DNA of 5,878 nt from Lysobacterales bacterium. GTDB lineage: Bacteria; Pseudomonadota; Gammaproteobacteria; Xanthomonadales; SZUA-36. The notes beneath the pieces were generated by a model, which was given only the letters and a program-made list of their open reading frames with translations, was not told the DNA's origin and did not search any database. The DNA lies in NCBI GenBank assembly GCA_026196445.1, contig JAPHTE010000149.1, positions 1 through 5,878 of the forward strand, in the 5' to 3' direction. The position numbers were made by a program, and so were the translations under genes. Shown piece by piece: positions 1 through 5,482 of the stretch (positions are counted from its first letter, which is position 1; the number at the start of each line of letters is the position of its first letter).

Positions 1-68
1 GCGGTTCAATTTACAAGATCATGATTGCGCTTGAGTCGTGGATTTGCAAGCCAGTAATTCTTATGAAC

Positions 69-137
69 CCATGCACAATTGGCATGGTGCCTGATGATAT
101 TCTGATCGAAATTAATTGCTGCAGTGCCCGTCACTGC
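69..137. other. Two short perfect inverted repeats upstream of the serine hydrolase gene
   Basis: CCATGC (69-74) pairs with GCATGG (82-87) across a 7-nt spacer. GCAGTG (121-126) pairs with CACTGC (132-137) across 5 nt. Both lie in the 188-bp leader before the start at 189, where a promoter and operator would be expected. They could be regulator sites or 5' UTR hairpins. Six-bp arms arise by chance fairly often, so support is weak. No convincing -35/-10 pair was seen here. Confidence 0.3.
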
Positions 138-177
138 GCAAACCTGGACATATCTGCGAAACTACTGGGTAAACACA

Positions 178-182
178 AAGGA
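178..182 (+). promoter_or_regulatory. Ribosome binding site fixing the start at 189
   Basis: AAGGA lies 6 nt before the ATG at 189. It favours this start over in-frame upstream codons, and the signal peptide beginning at 189 agrees. Confidence 0.75.
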
Positions 183-188
183 AATGCA

Positions 189-1238
189 ATGAAACTACAT
201 CCATTCAAGATGGTTATGGTGTTGGGTACCGTGTTGGGACTCATGTTATCTACGGTCGTATTGGGTGGAGAAATTGAGCACGCGGGTATCTCGAAAGTTG
301 TCCGGGGATATTTTCCCGAGGGAACAAAAGGTGGATTGGCGCTTTTGGTGATTAAAAACGACGCGGTAATCCATTCAAAGGGATACGGATTGGTCTTTGG
401 CAAAGAACCTGTTACACCTCAGACACCCATGGGACTGGCATCGGTGACAAAGCAATTTACCGCGATGTGTGCCGCTTTCCTGATCAAGGAAGGAAAGTTG
501 AATTTGACCGACAAGGTTTCCCAGCACCTGGCCGACATCAGAATCGAAAAAGACGGCAGGGAGTTGCTCGTTCAGGATTTGCTCTGGCACACCAGCGGCC
601 TGCCAAATTTTATACAGGCCAAGGAAAAGGAGTCGATCAAGGAATACCGACAAAAACATGGTCTCAAACGACTCAACAACGAGACCCACGCCGACTGGTT
701 GATGACGATGCCGTTGCGGCGAGTTCCAGGGACGAAATTCGAGTACACGAATTCCGGCTACGTGTTGTTGGCGCGTATCGTTGAAGTTATCGCGGGTAAG
801 CCTTACCACGAGTTTCAGATAGAACGGATTTTTAACGTCCTGGGCATGACCAATGCGAATGCCAGCACCCGGTTCAATGGATCCGGTAATACAACCATGA
901 GCCTGGATGATTATGAGAAATGGGATCGCGCTCTTCGGGAGGGCACGCTGCTTGACGGTGAAACGTCGAAGCTACTGTATGAACCTGGTCATCTGGATAA
1001 CGGTGAACCGGTCGGTTACGCATTTGGCTGGTATGTCGAGCCCGATGCACAAGAACCGAAGAAAGTCTGGCACGGTGGGTCCGGTAGCCTGAAATCACAG
1101 GCGCGTAACTGGATTATCCGGGACATGCAGAACCGGATTACCGTTGCACTGTTCATCCGTGAAAACCGGCAATTCACCCGGGAAATCAGAAGACAATTTG
1201 CCGAAGAAATTCTCGATTACGTGAAAACTATTAAATAG
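189..1238 (+). CDS. Exported serine hydrolase, beta-lactamase/penicillin-binding-protein-like family
   Basis: The predicted 349-residue protein belongs to the beta-lactamase-related serine hydrolase family (class C beta-lactamases, DD-peptidases, EstB-type esterases). Visible motifs: catalytic SxxK as S85-V-T-K88 in GLASVTKQFTA, the YxN motif as Y186-T-N188 in FEYTNSGY, and the third-motif HxG as H295-G-G297. LLWHTSGLP (131-139) is also typical. Residues 8-26 form a hydrophobic signal peptide after MKLHPFK, so it should act in the periplasm or outside the cell. The ATG at 189 is chosen because AAGGA ends 6 nt before it and the signal peptide starts there; the frame stays open upstream to about 21 but without such support. 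The stretch between LGMTNAN (218-224) and the SLDDYEKWDRAL segment (238-249) is about 30 residues shorter than usual. The family is clear, but the substrate (peptidoglycan peptide, beta-lactam or ester) cannot be told from sequence. Confidence 0.9.
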   Translation: MKLHPFKMVMVLGTVLGLMLSTVVLGGEIEHAGISKVVRGYFPEGTKGGLALLVIKNDAVIHSKGYGLVFGKEPVTPQTPMGLASVTKQFTAMCAAFLIKEGKLNLTDKVSQHLADIRIEKDGRELLVQDLLWHTSGLPNFIQAKEKESIKEYRQKHGLKRLNNETHADWLMTMPLRRVPGTKFEYTNSGYVLLARIVEVIAGKPYHEFQIERIFNVLGMTNANASTRFNGSGNTTMSLDDYEKWDRALREGTLLDGETSKLLYEPGHLDNGEPVGYAFGWYVEPDAQEPKKVWHGGSGSLKSQARNWIIRDMQNRITVALFIRENRQFTREIRRQFAEEILDYVKTIK

Positions 1239-1434
1239 AGACCGGCTTTAACAGGAGCCTGTTCCCAAGTCTGCTCATGATGATGCAATCGATTGGAGTT
1301 CCGGGCCGTAAGTTATACCAAGGTAAATGAATGACTGCTTTGCATTTAATACCTGCTGGACACTTTATATCAGCATTAGTAGCGGCTGCGGCCAATCGCA
1401 GCACCAACCTGATCCGGCTTTGTGAGCAATTGAG
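1239..1434. other. Convergent intergenic region with no gene seen
   Basis: This stretch lies between the stop of the serine hydrolase gene and the terminator of the minus-strand gene. It contains two small perfect hairpins: AACAGG/CCTGTT at 1250-1263, just after the stop codon, and GCTGCG/CGCAGC at 1385-1402. Neither is followed by a T-run, so neither is a standard intrinsic terminator for the plus-strand gene. A 65-codon open frame starting at 1331 runs through the terminator hairpin and is not believed. Confidence 0.6.
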
Positions 1435-1465
1435 AAAAAAAAGCCACCCCGGAAGAGGTGGCTTT
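1435..1465 (-). terminator. Intrinsic terminator of the eight-cysteine protein gene
   Basis: AAAGCCACC (1440-1448) and GGTGGCTTT (1457-1465) form a perfect 9-bp stem with an 8-nt loop. Read on the minus strand, the stem runs directly into an uninterrupted T-run (plus-strand A-run 1435-1442, partly inside the stem). The plus-strand side has only a short TTT followed by GACTC, so termination is mainly of minus-strand transcripts. It lies about 120 nt past the stop codon at 1586, leaving a fairly long 3' UTR that contains the palindrome TTACCGGTAA at 1537-1546. Confidence 0.85.
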
Positions 1466-1585
1466 GACTCTTGGACTGTATGTCAAACGTTGGCAGTGCT
1501 GGACCAGCGAGGATTGGGTCGCTGTTGACCGGAAACTTACCGGTAACCACCCGTGAAAAAATTGCCTGCATTCCTTCTCGGGGGG

Positions 1586-1993
1586 CTAGAGGGCGCACTC
1601 AGCAGAATCATCGTTAAGAATGTTGTTAGCCTCACAGAGCGCGGTACGACACGCCTCAATTTGTTGCGAGTCTAGGAGCAACTCCTCCGCCACTTGGGTG
1701 AAGCGACCAGATGGATACTCATCTTTATAAGCGCGGCAGTAAGACCAATTCGAGCCTGCCCCGACGGTGAAATTCCAAATTCGTAAATCTCCGCTCCCGC
1801 CTTTGGCTGTCTGGCATAACAACCTCTCATGCAGGTCACCACCGTTGGTATCTGGATCATATTCGGTTTCATCCGCGCTGGCGCATGTTCCGGCAACTTG
1901 CAACGTGTGATAACAGGGACAACGGGGTTCGGGGTCGGCGAGTACTGGCGTACTGATGAATAGCAAGGCAAAGGCGATAAGCACTAATTTCAT
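1586..1993 (-). CDS. Small secreted cysteine-rich protein of unknown function
   Basis: The predicted protein has 135 residues with a clear Sec signal peptide: MK, then a hydrophobic core LVLIAFALLFISTP, then cleavage probably after VLA19 before DPEP. The mature part of about 116 residues carries eight cysteines (25, 27, 37, 60, 86, 115, 120, 133), enough for four disulfides, and is acidic overall, suggesting a disulfide-stabilised periplasmic or secreted protein. No known domain or catalytic motif was recognised. The ATG at 1993 is preferred over an in-frame TTG at 2005 because the signal peptide begins there and a weak GGA-type ribosome site lies about 7 nt upstream. It stands alone: its own terminator lies downstream at 1435-1465 and a perfect inverted repeat lies 28 bp upstream. 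Existence is well supported by the signal peptide, the even-numbered cysteines and the terminator; function is unknown. Confidence 0.75.
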   Translation of the reverse strand: MKLVLIAFALLFISTPVLADPEPRCPCYHTLQVAGTCASADETEYDPDTNGGDLHERLLCQTAKGGSGDLRIWNFTVGAGSNWSYCRAYKDEYPSGRFTQVAEELLLDSQQIEACRTALCEANNILNDDSAECAL

Positions 1994-2020
1994 GATTTTA
2001 TCCAAGTGGATGAGCGGTTA

Positions 2021-2042
2021 ACCTAATCCGTTCGGATTAGGT
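2021..2042. promoter_or_regulatory. Perfect 10-bp inverted repeat, candidate operator or 5' UTR hairpin
   Basis: Left arm ACCTAATCCG (2021-2030) and its exact reverse complement (2033-2042) are separated by only TT. The left arm overlaps a second palindrome, GGTTAACC (2016-2023). The repeat sits 28 bp before the start of the minus-strand cysteine-rich protein gene. A possible minus-strand -10 box, TAAAAT (plus-strand 2053-2058), lies just upstream, so the repeat would fall near the transcription start. That position suits a dimeric repressor operator or a stabilising 5' hairpin in the mRNA. No matching -35 box is convincing. The symmetry is certain; the role is inferred. Confidence 0.6.
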
Positions 2043-2666
2043 CGAGAAGCCGATTTTAATCTGCAGAAGCACGCAGACTAGGGAAGGCGCATGACCCGCC
2101 TGAATAGGAATGCGGATCATTGTCATAAACTATACACACTGGGTGAACGAAATGCTTGGATTTAATTCAACCGCAAACCGACCGAGGGAAGAAAAACCTC
2201 ATTCTCGGGTCCGCTAATGGCCGCAAGCCGCACCCCACATCGCTGAAGTTAATGCCTGGTGACTATCCGCTATCGATTGATTCCGGGGGGTTACTGAGAA
2301 GCCTCATCTGTTCAGTTGGGGCTTTATGTTGCCGGCCAGAAGCGGAAGGTTACAATCTGGAGTTTTGAGAAAAAAAGAGTATACTCATCAGAGCGTTACT
2401 GGACGCTGTCTCTTAGTCAGATTATTTATATAAGTCTGCAAATAACAATCTAATTATCTCCCTATCTGATGGCGGTCAGAACCGCTCGTAGTCTTATTCA
2501 AATTAAAAGGATTCCCCGCAAGGACGCGCTGGCAATGATGCTAAGGAGTCACTTGCAGTCATTTTTACGGCCCTTTCGCATCCTGTCACATACTGGTGAT
2601 TCCTGCTAAGTCATAACAATTGGTTGGTTATTTGGTTACTAAATACGTACTAACTAGGAGAAACCG
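2043..2666. other. Long intergenic region without a convincing gene
   Basis: About 620 bp hold no credible coding region: the longest open frames lack ribosome sites and resemble no known protein. Visible pieces are two GGCC-centred segments, 2216-2232 and 2328-2348, each with a CCGC or GCGG flank, which look like worn intergenic repeat remnants. There is an A-run (2369-2377) running into the palindrome GAGTATACTC, a weak hairpin AGCGT/ACGCT near 2392-2407, and an AT-rich patch around 2415-2460. The right end should hold the promoter of the gene at 2667, but no strong -35/-10 pair was found. A small RNA cannot be excluded. Confidence 0.5.
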
Positions 2667-3299
2667 ATGAACACAAAGAAATTACTTTCTTCTTTTTTTC
2701 TCACGCTTGCATTAGTGATACCCCTGGTCTGCCAAGCAGACAGCAACAGAAGGGGAACCAAGGACACAAATCCCCAAAATCCGAATCCTATGGTAGTAGA
2801 TGCCAATGGAGAAATACTGGGTGAGTTCGTCTCTTTTCTGGGTAGTCGGTCTTCAATCGCAGTCTTCTCCGTTAATGTCGACGGTACAAACCTGTACTTT
2901 TATGCGACAGAAACTGAGATATTTGGCAATATCAGTTTCTTTGGCGGGGGCCCGCTAAACGTTCTGGTTGACATCAGGTATCGTAGCGATACCCGGTGTG
3001 AAGGCGCCCCGTATATGTGGGCGGATTTAATCACCCAGAATCAACATTCCCCGATCGGCGTGCCTACCATAGTCGGTCCCATTGCCCCAGTAGAAAGAGA
3101 TGCTTACTCGGATAATGTCACTCTGTATTTTGTTGACACCAGTGCAGAACCGGAGGCAGGTCCTGCATATCATGAATACCGTAAGTATTGGGACGGGGGC
3201 AAGTGTGTGTACGTACCAGGAGGCATGGGGGAGCCACTATTCCCGATTTATCCCATCGCAGACTACTCCCACTTCCAACCACCTTTCCACGTGGAGTAG
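2667..3299 (+). CDS. Secreted protein of unknown function, 210 residues
   Basis: A textbook signal peptide (MNTKK, then LLSSFFLTLALVIPL, then VCQA24 before DSNRR) directs this protein to the periplasm or outside. C22 does not sit in a proper lipobox, so it is not called a lipoprotein. After a short basic, Asn/Pro-rich linker (25-42), a beta-rich domain begins with VVDANGEILGEFV (43-55), followed by alternating hydrophobic strands to about 106. The mature part has only two cysteines, C111 in DTRCEGAPY and C180 in GKCVYVPGG, which could form one disulfide. The DANG...G opening and the later DTRCEGAPY segment resemble a layout I recall from uncharacterised secreted proteins of gammaproteobacteria, but no named domain is claimed. 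The start is firm: AGGAG at 2656-2660 lies 6 nt before ATG. A strong terminator follows, so it is probably a single-gene unit. Confidence 0.8.
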   Translation: MNTKKLLSSFFLTLALVIPLVCQADSNRRGTKDTNPQNPNPMVVDANGEILGEFVSFLGSRSSIAVFSVNVDGTNLYFYATETEIFGNISFFGGGPLNVLVDIRYRSDTRCEGAPYMWADLITQNQHSPIGVPTIVGPIAPVERDAYSDNVTLYFVDTSAEPEAGPAYHEYRKYWDGGKCVYVPGGMGEPLFPIYPIADYSHFQPPFHVE

Positions 3300-3342
3300 G
3301 GCGTAGAAGAGCCAACATCGGCACGAGAGAAAACGAAACAAG

Positions 3343-3368
3343 AAAGGACCCCAACCGGGGTCCTTTTT
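3343..3368 (+). terminator. Intrinsic terminator after the 210-residue secreted protein gene
   Basis: AGGACCCC (3345-3352) pairs with GGGGTCCT (3357-3364) around the loop AACC, extended by AAA/TTT to 10 bp and followed by a T-run to 3368. It begins 44 nt after the stop codon at 3299. On the minus strand the hairpin is followed by TTTCTTGTTT, so it may also weakly stop transcripts from the convergent membrane-enzyme gene ending at 3478. Confidence 0.9.
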
Positions 3369-3477
3369 AGATTGGTTGTTTCTTCTGTTTCATGCCCAGA
3401 GATTTACCCAACCAGGAATTATGGCAAACGGCCAAAAGCAGTTAATGACCTGTTGCAAGCATCGTGCACGTAATTGG

Positions 3478-4191
3478 TTACCAAACGAGGGGAATCAGTC
3501 GTTTTGTCTTTGACCGATAGGCTTTGAATTCATCCCCATACCGTCCGGCCAAATATTCATCAAGTGGCGGGATATGCACGAACATGAACATCAAAAGCAT
3601 CAGGAGAGGCAATCCAAGAGTCCAGATTGCAGCCGTGAGCAGAGACCACCCGGTAAAGAGAACGACATCTCCAAAGTAATTTACGTGCATCGAATATTTG
3701 AACAGCCCACCCGTGTAGCAGCGGCCTTTATTAGACGGGTCCTCTTTCCAGCGCTTACGTTGAATTTCCGATGCGGAATTTAGAAATGAACCAATCAAGT
3801 AAAGCCCCAATGCAAAGATATCCAGCCATGAAAGCGCAATGGGCGAATCTCGAAACACCCCGCCACCAACAAGTAACAAACCGATTTCAAACAGGGCGAA
3901 AAACACTGCAAGCCCGAATACCTCGCCCCACTCAACACGACGAGCCAGCAGATAGAACAAAGTAATCCCGTGGCGTACAAAATAAATAATGGCGCAGAAA
4001 AGGAGAATGCGGACGCGTACCGGGTCAGTCCAATCAACAGCCCAGCCAAACCAGCTTGCCATTGATTCGAGACCACCACCCAAGACGAGCCATGTGCAAA
4101 GCAAGATGATTACGAAGTGAAGCCCCCAGAACACCGCCTTCTGCAGCCTGGAACCTGAGTGAGTCCTGTCAATTCCGCCATTATCCGACAT
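3478..4191 (-). CDS. Polytopic membrane enzyme, DUF1295/steroid 5-alpha-reductase-like or ICMT-like
   Basis: The 237-residue product has about six hydrophobic segments (roughly 20-39, 60-82, 90-111, 120-139, 174-191, 192-209). Its C-terminal half carries the hallmark of the DUF1295/steroid 5-alpha-reductase C-terminal/isoprenylcysteine methyltransferase superfamily: GLFKYSMHVNYFGD (162-175), matching the usual G-L-[WF]-x-[YW]-S-x-H-P-N-Y-[FL]-G-[DE] box with V in place of P. It ends with the typical YRSKTKRLIP (225-234). Members reduce steroid or enoyl double bonds with NADPH, or methylate prenylcysteine or phospholipids with SAM; sequence alone does not decide which. The ATG at 4191 is preferred over the adjacent GTG at 4194 because GAGGG (plus-strand 4198-4202) is 6 nt away. 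It is divergent from the 67-residue protein gene and the sterol desaturase-family gene, suggesting a possible shared lipid theme. Confidence 0.85.
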   Translation of the reverse strand: MSDNGGIDRTHSGSRLQKAVFWGLHFVIILLCTWLVLGGGLESMASWFGWAVDWTDPVRVRILLFCAIIYFVRHGITLFYLLARRVEWGEVFGLAVFFALFEIGLLLVGGGVFRDSPIALSWLDIFALGLYLIGSFLNSASEIQRKRWKEDPSNKGRCYTGGLFKYSMHVNYFGDVVLFTGWSLLTAAIWTLGLPLLMLLMFMFVHIPPLDEYLAGRYGDEFKAYRSKTKRLIPLVW

Positions 4192-4365
4192 CACAGTCCC
4201 TCAACTCGCATTAAATACCAAGTAAATTTAATCAATGATATCAGATAGTCCCCAAAGGGTTACTCCTGGCCGGGTACCGCTATTCAACCAAGTTCTTGTC
4301 TTTGTTATACATCTTATGATCACTTTGCGATAGAATTGAACGTGCATTCATTTGCTCGAGGAATT
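4192..4365. promoter_or_regulatory. Divergent promoter region between the membrane enzyme and the microprotein gene
   Basis: These 174 bp separate two divergent starts, so both promoters should lie here. On the plus strand TATGAT (4315-4320) is a good -10 box; the best -35 at 16 bp is only TTCTTG, which is weak. On the minus strand a TTTAAT/TTGATT pair exists but at poor spacing. The ribosome site GAGGG for the minus-strand gene is at 4198-4202. A small palindrome, TGATATCA, lies near 4234. No clear operator was found. Confidence 0.35.
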
Positions 4366-4569
4366 ATGACCAACATGGAAAAGTTAACTTTTGGGATATT
4401 GCTGATTTCAACCAGCCCAATTACTTTTGCGGCACCCTCGCCGAATGCGATTGTTACAGTGCCACAAGCAATACCAGCAATAAGCCAGGCCGGCTTGATC
4501 GGATTGGCATTCGTTGTTGGCATTATTGGTGCCAGTTTAATCAGAAAATATAAAGCTGCTGATAAATAA
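4366..4569 (+). CDS. 67-residue exported microprotein with IPTL-CTERM-like tail
   Basis: The predicted protein has a signal peptide (about 1-22: MTNMEK, hydrophobic core LTFGILLISTSPITF, cleavage after A22 or A23), a 13-residue Pro-rich spacer, then I36-P-A-I-S-Q-A-G43, a hydrophobic segment to I59, and the basic end RKYKAADK. This C-terminal layout resembles the IPTL-CTERM sorting signal (IPTLSxWG, membrane segment, basic tail), recognised in known systems by exosortase H. The threonine, leucine and tryptophan of the consensus are changed to A, I and A, so the match is partial. The ATG at 4366 has GAGG 4 nt upstream, rather tight; the ATG at 4375 would give 64 residues. An earlier in-frame TTG at 4336 lacks a ribosome site. 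It lies 92 bp before the sterol desaturase-family gene on the same strand. Alternatively it is simply a two-helix small membrane protein. Confidence 0.65.
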   Translation: MTNMEKLTFGILLISTSPITFAAPSPNAIVTVPQAIPAISQAGLIGLAFVVGIIGASLIRKYKAADK

Positions 4570-4626
4570 GTTTTAGCTTTCTATTAGCCATATTATTGGA
4601 ATGCTTGCTGATCTGAGTTCTGCAGG

Positions 4627-4654
4627 CAACGGACATTTGTGCCGTTGAATGGAG
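4627..4654 (+). promoter_or_regulatory. Leader hairpin and ribosome site before a TTG start
   Basis: CAACGG (4627-4632) and CCGTTG (4642-4647) form a perfect 6-bp stem with a 9-nt loop, ending 3 nt before GGAG (4651-4654). GGAG lies 7 nt before TTG at 4662 and decides this start. The hairpin has no T-run, so it is not a terminator. Closeness to the ribosome site could affect translation; that is inference. Confidence 0.45.
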
Positions 4655-4661
4655 TTATACG

Positions 4662-5450
4662 TTGATCAATTACGAAGCTCCATTTTACATAGTTATGGTC
4701 CTCTCCATTATCGTTGCCTTCTGGTCAGAAGCACTGTCGCCCATCGATCAGGACAGTTGGAGCTTTGAACACACCAGCAGAAACTTCATAATCTGGTTGC
4801 TTTCATTTCTTTGTGCAGATTTTCTTGTTGGTTATTATTGGGTTGATATCCAGGCCATAATTCAGCAACAACCATTTGGTATATTCTACTGGCTGCCCCT
4901 GCCCAGTGAATGGATGTTGCTTGTGTTGGGTGTGTTGATCATTGATGTAGCAGACTATTTCTTTCATCGGATAAGTCATCAGAATCGATATTTATGGCGT
5001 TTGCATGCCGTTCATCACACTGATACAAAATTGGACATTTCGACGACACTTCGTTCTCACCCACTAGATTTGGTAGCGAGTAACGCCTGGAAGATTGGGT
5101 TGGCTCTTATGTGTGGCGTTCCAATATGGGTAATAGGTTTCAGGGAATTGTTGATATTTCCCCTAATATTTTTTCAGCATGCAAATGCAGCTTGGCCGGT
5201 GAAATTCGAGAACAGGCTAAGTAGTGTGTTGGTAACGCCAGTCCTGCATCGTTTACATCATTCCATCATACGTGCAGAACATGACACCAATTATGGTGAA
5301 GGCTTGATATTGTGGGACAAGCTGTTTGGCACTTTTCAACAGCCTGAATCAGTCAGACCTCAAAAATACGGCTTAAAGAACTGCGAGACTCAAAAATACC
5401 AAACTGTGGATGGAATGTTGCTCACGCCTTTTTATATTAATAATCGCTAG
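4662..5450 (+). CDS. Sterol desaturase/fatty acid hydroxylase family di-iron membrane enzyme
   Basis: The 262-residue product shows the full histidine set of this family: H102-RIS-H106 (HxxxH), H115-AV-H118-H119 (HxxHH), a further H173 in FFQHAN, and H196-RL-H199-H200 (HxxHH), plus the conserved tail TNYGEGLILWDKLFGTF (209-225). These histidines bind two irons that activate oxygen to hydroxylate or desaturate a lipid, sterol, carotenoid or alkylglycerol. Hydrophobic segments near 7-25, 41-60, 83-100 and 143-172 place it in the inner membrane. The length is normal for the bacterial family. The start is TTG, with GGAG 7 nt upstream; the next in-frame ATG would cut into the first membrane segment. 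It follows the 67-residue protein gene by 92 bp and is followed 32 bp later by the aspartic protease, so co-transcription is possible. No terminator was seen on either side. The substrate is unknown. Confidence 0.9.
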   Translation: MINYEAPFYIVMVLSIIVAFWSEALSPIDQDSWSFEHTSRNFIIWLLSFLCADFLVGYYWVDIQAIIQQQPFGIFYWLPLPSEWMLLVLGVLIIDVADYFFHRISHQNRYLWRLHAVHHTDTKLDISTTLRSHPLDLVASNAWKIGLALMCGVPIWVIGFRELLIFPLIFFQHANAAWPVKFENRLSSVLVTPVLHRLHHSIIRAEHDTNYGEGLILWDKLFGTFQQPESVRPQKYGLKNCETQKYQTVDGMLLTPFYINNR

Positions 5451-5482
5451 CACACGAGAAAGTCTCGGCGCATGCAGCGACG

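Noticed and set aside
375..809. Minus-strand 144-codon open frame inside the serine hydrolase gene
   Set aside because: It is antisense to a gene with clear catalytic motifs and shows no protein signature of its own.
1250..1263. Inverted repeat AACAGG/CCTGTT just after the serine hydrolase stop codon
   Set aside because: The loop is too small for the full stem and no T-run follows, so it is not called a terminator.
1385..1402. Hairpin GCTGCG/CGCAGC
   Set aside because: No T-run on either strand and no adjacent gene for it to serve; a 6-bp stem may be chance.
1331..1528. 65-codon plus-strand open frame in the convergent gap
   Set aside because: It runs through the terminator hairpin at 1435-1465, has only a weak ribosome site and shows no recognisable protein features.
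2156..2368. 70-codon plus-strand open frame starting at TTG
   Set aside because: No ribosome site, no domain, and it spans the repeat-like GGCC segments; probably chance.
2378..2407. GAGTATACTC next to an A-run, with a weak AGCGT/ACGCT hairpin, as a minus-strand terminator
   Set aside because: The palindrome has no loop, the stem is only 5 bp, and no minus-strand gene lies upstream to be terminated.
2469..2609. 46-codon plus-strand open frame starting at ATG in the large gap
   Set aside because: No Shine-Dalgarno sequence and no recognisable features; a basic peptide of this length is easily random.
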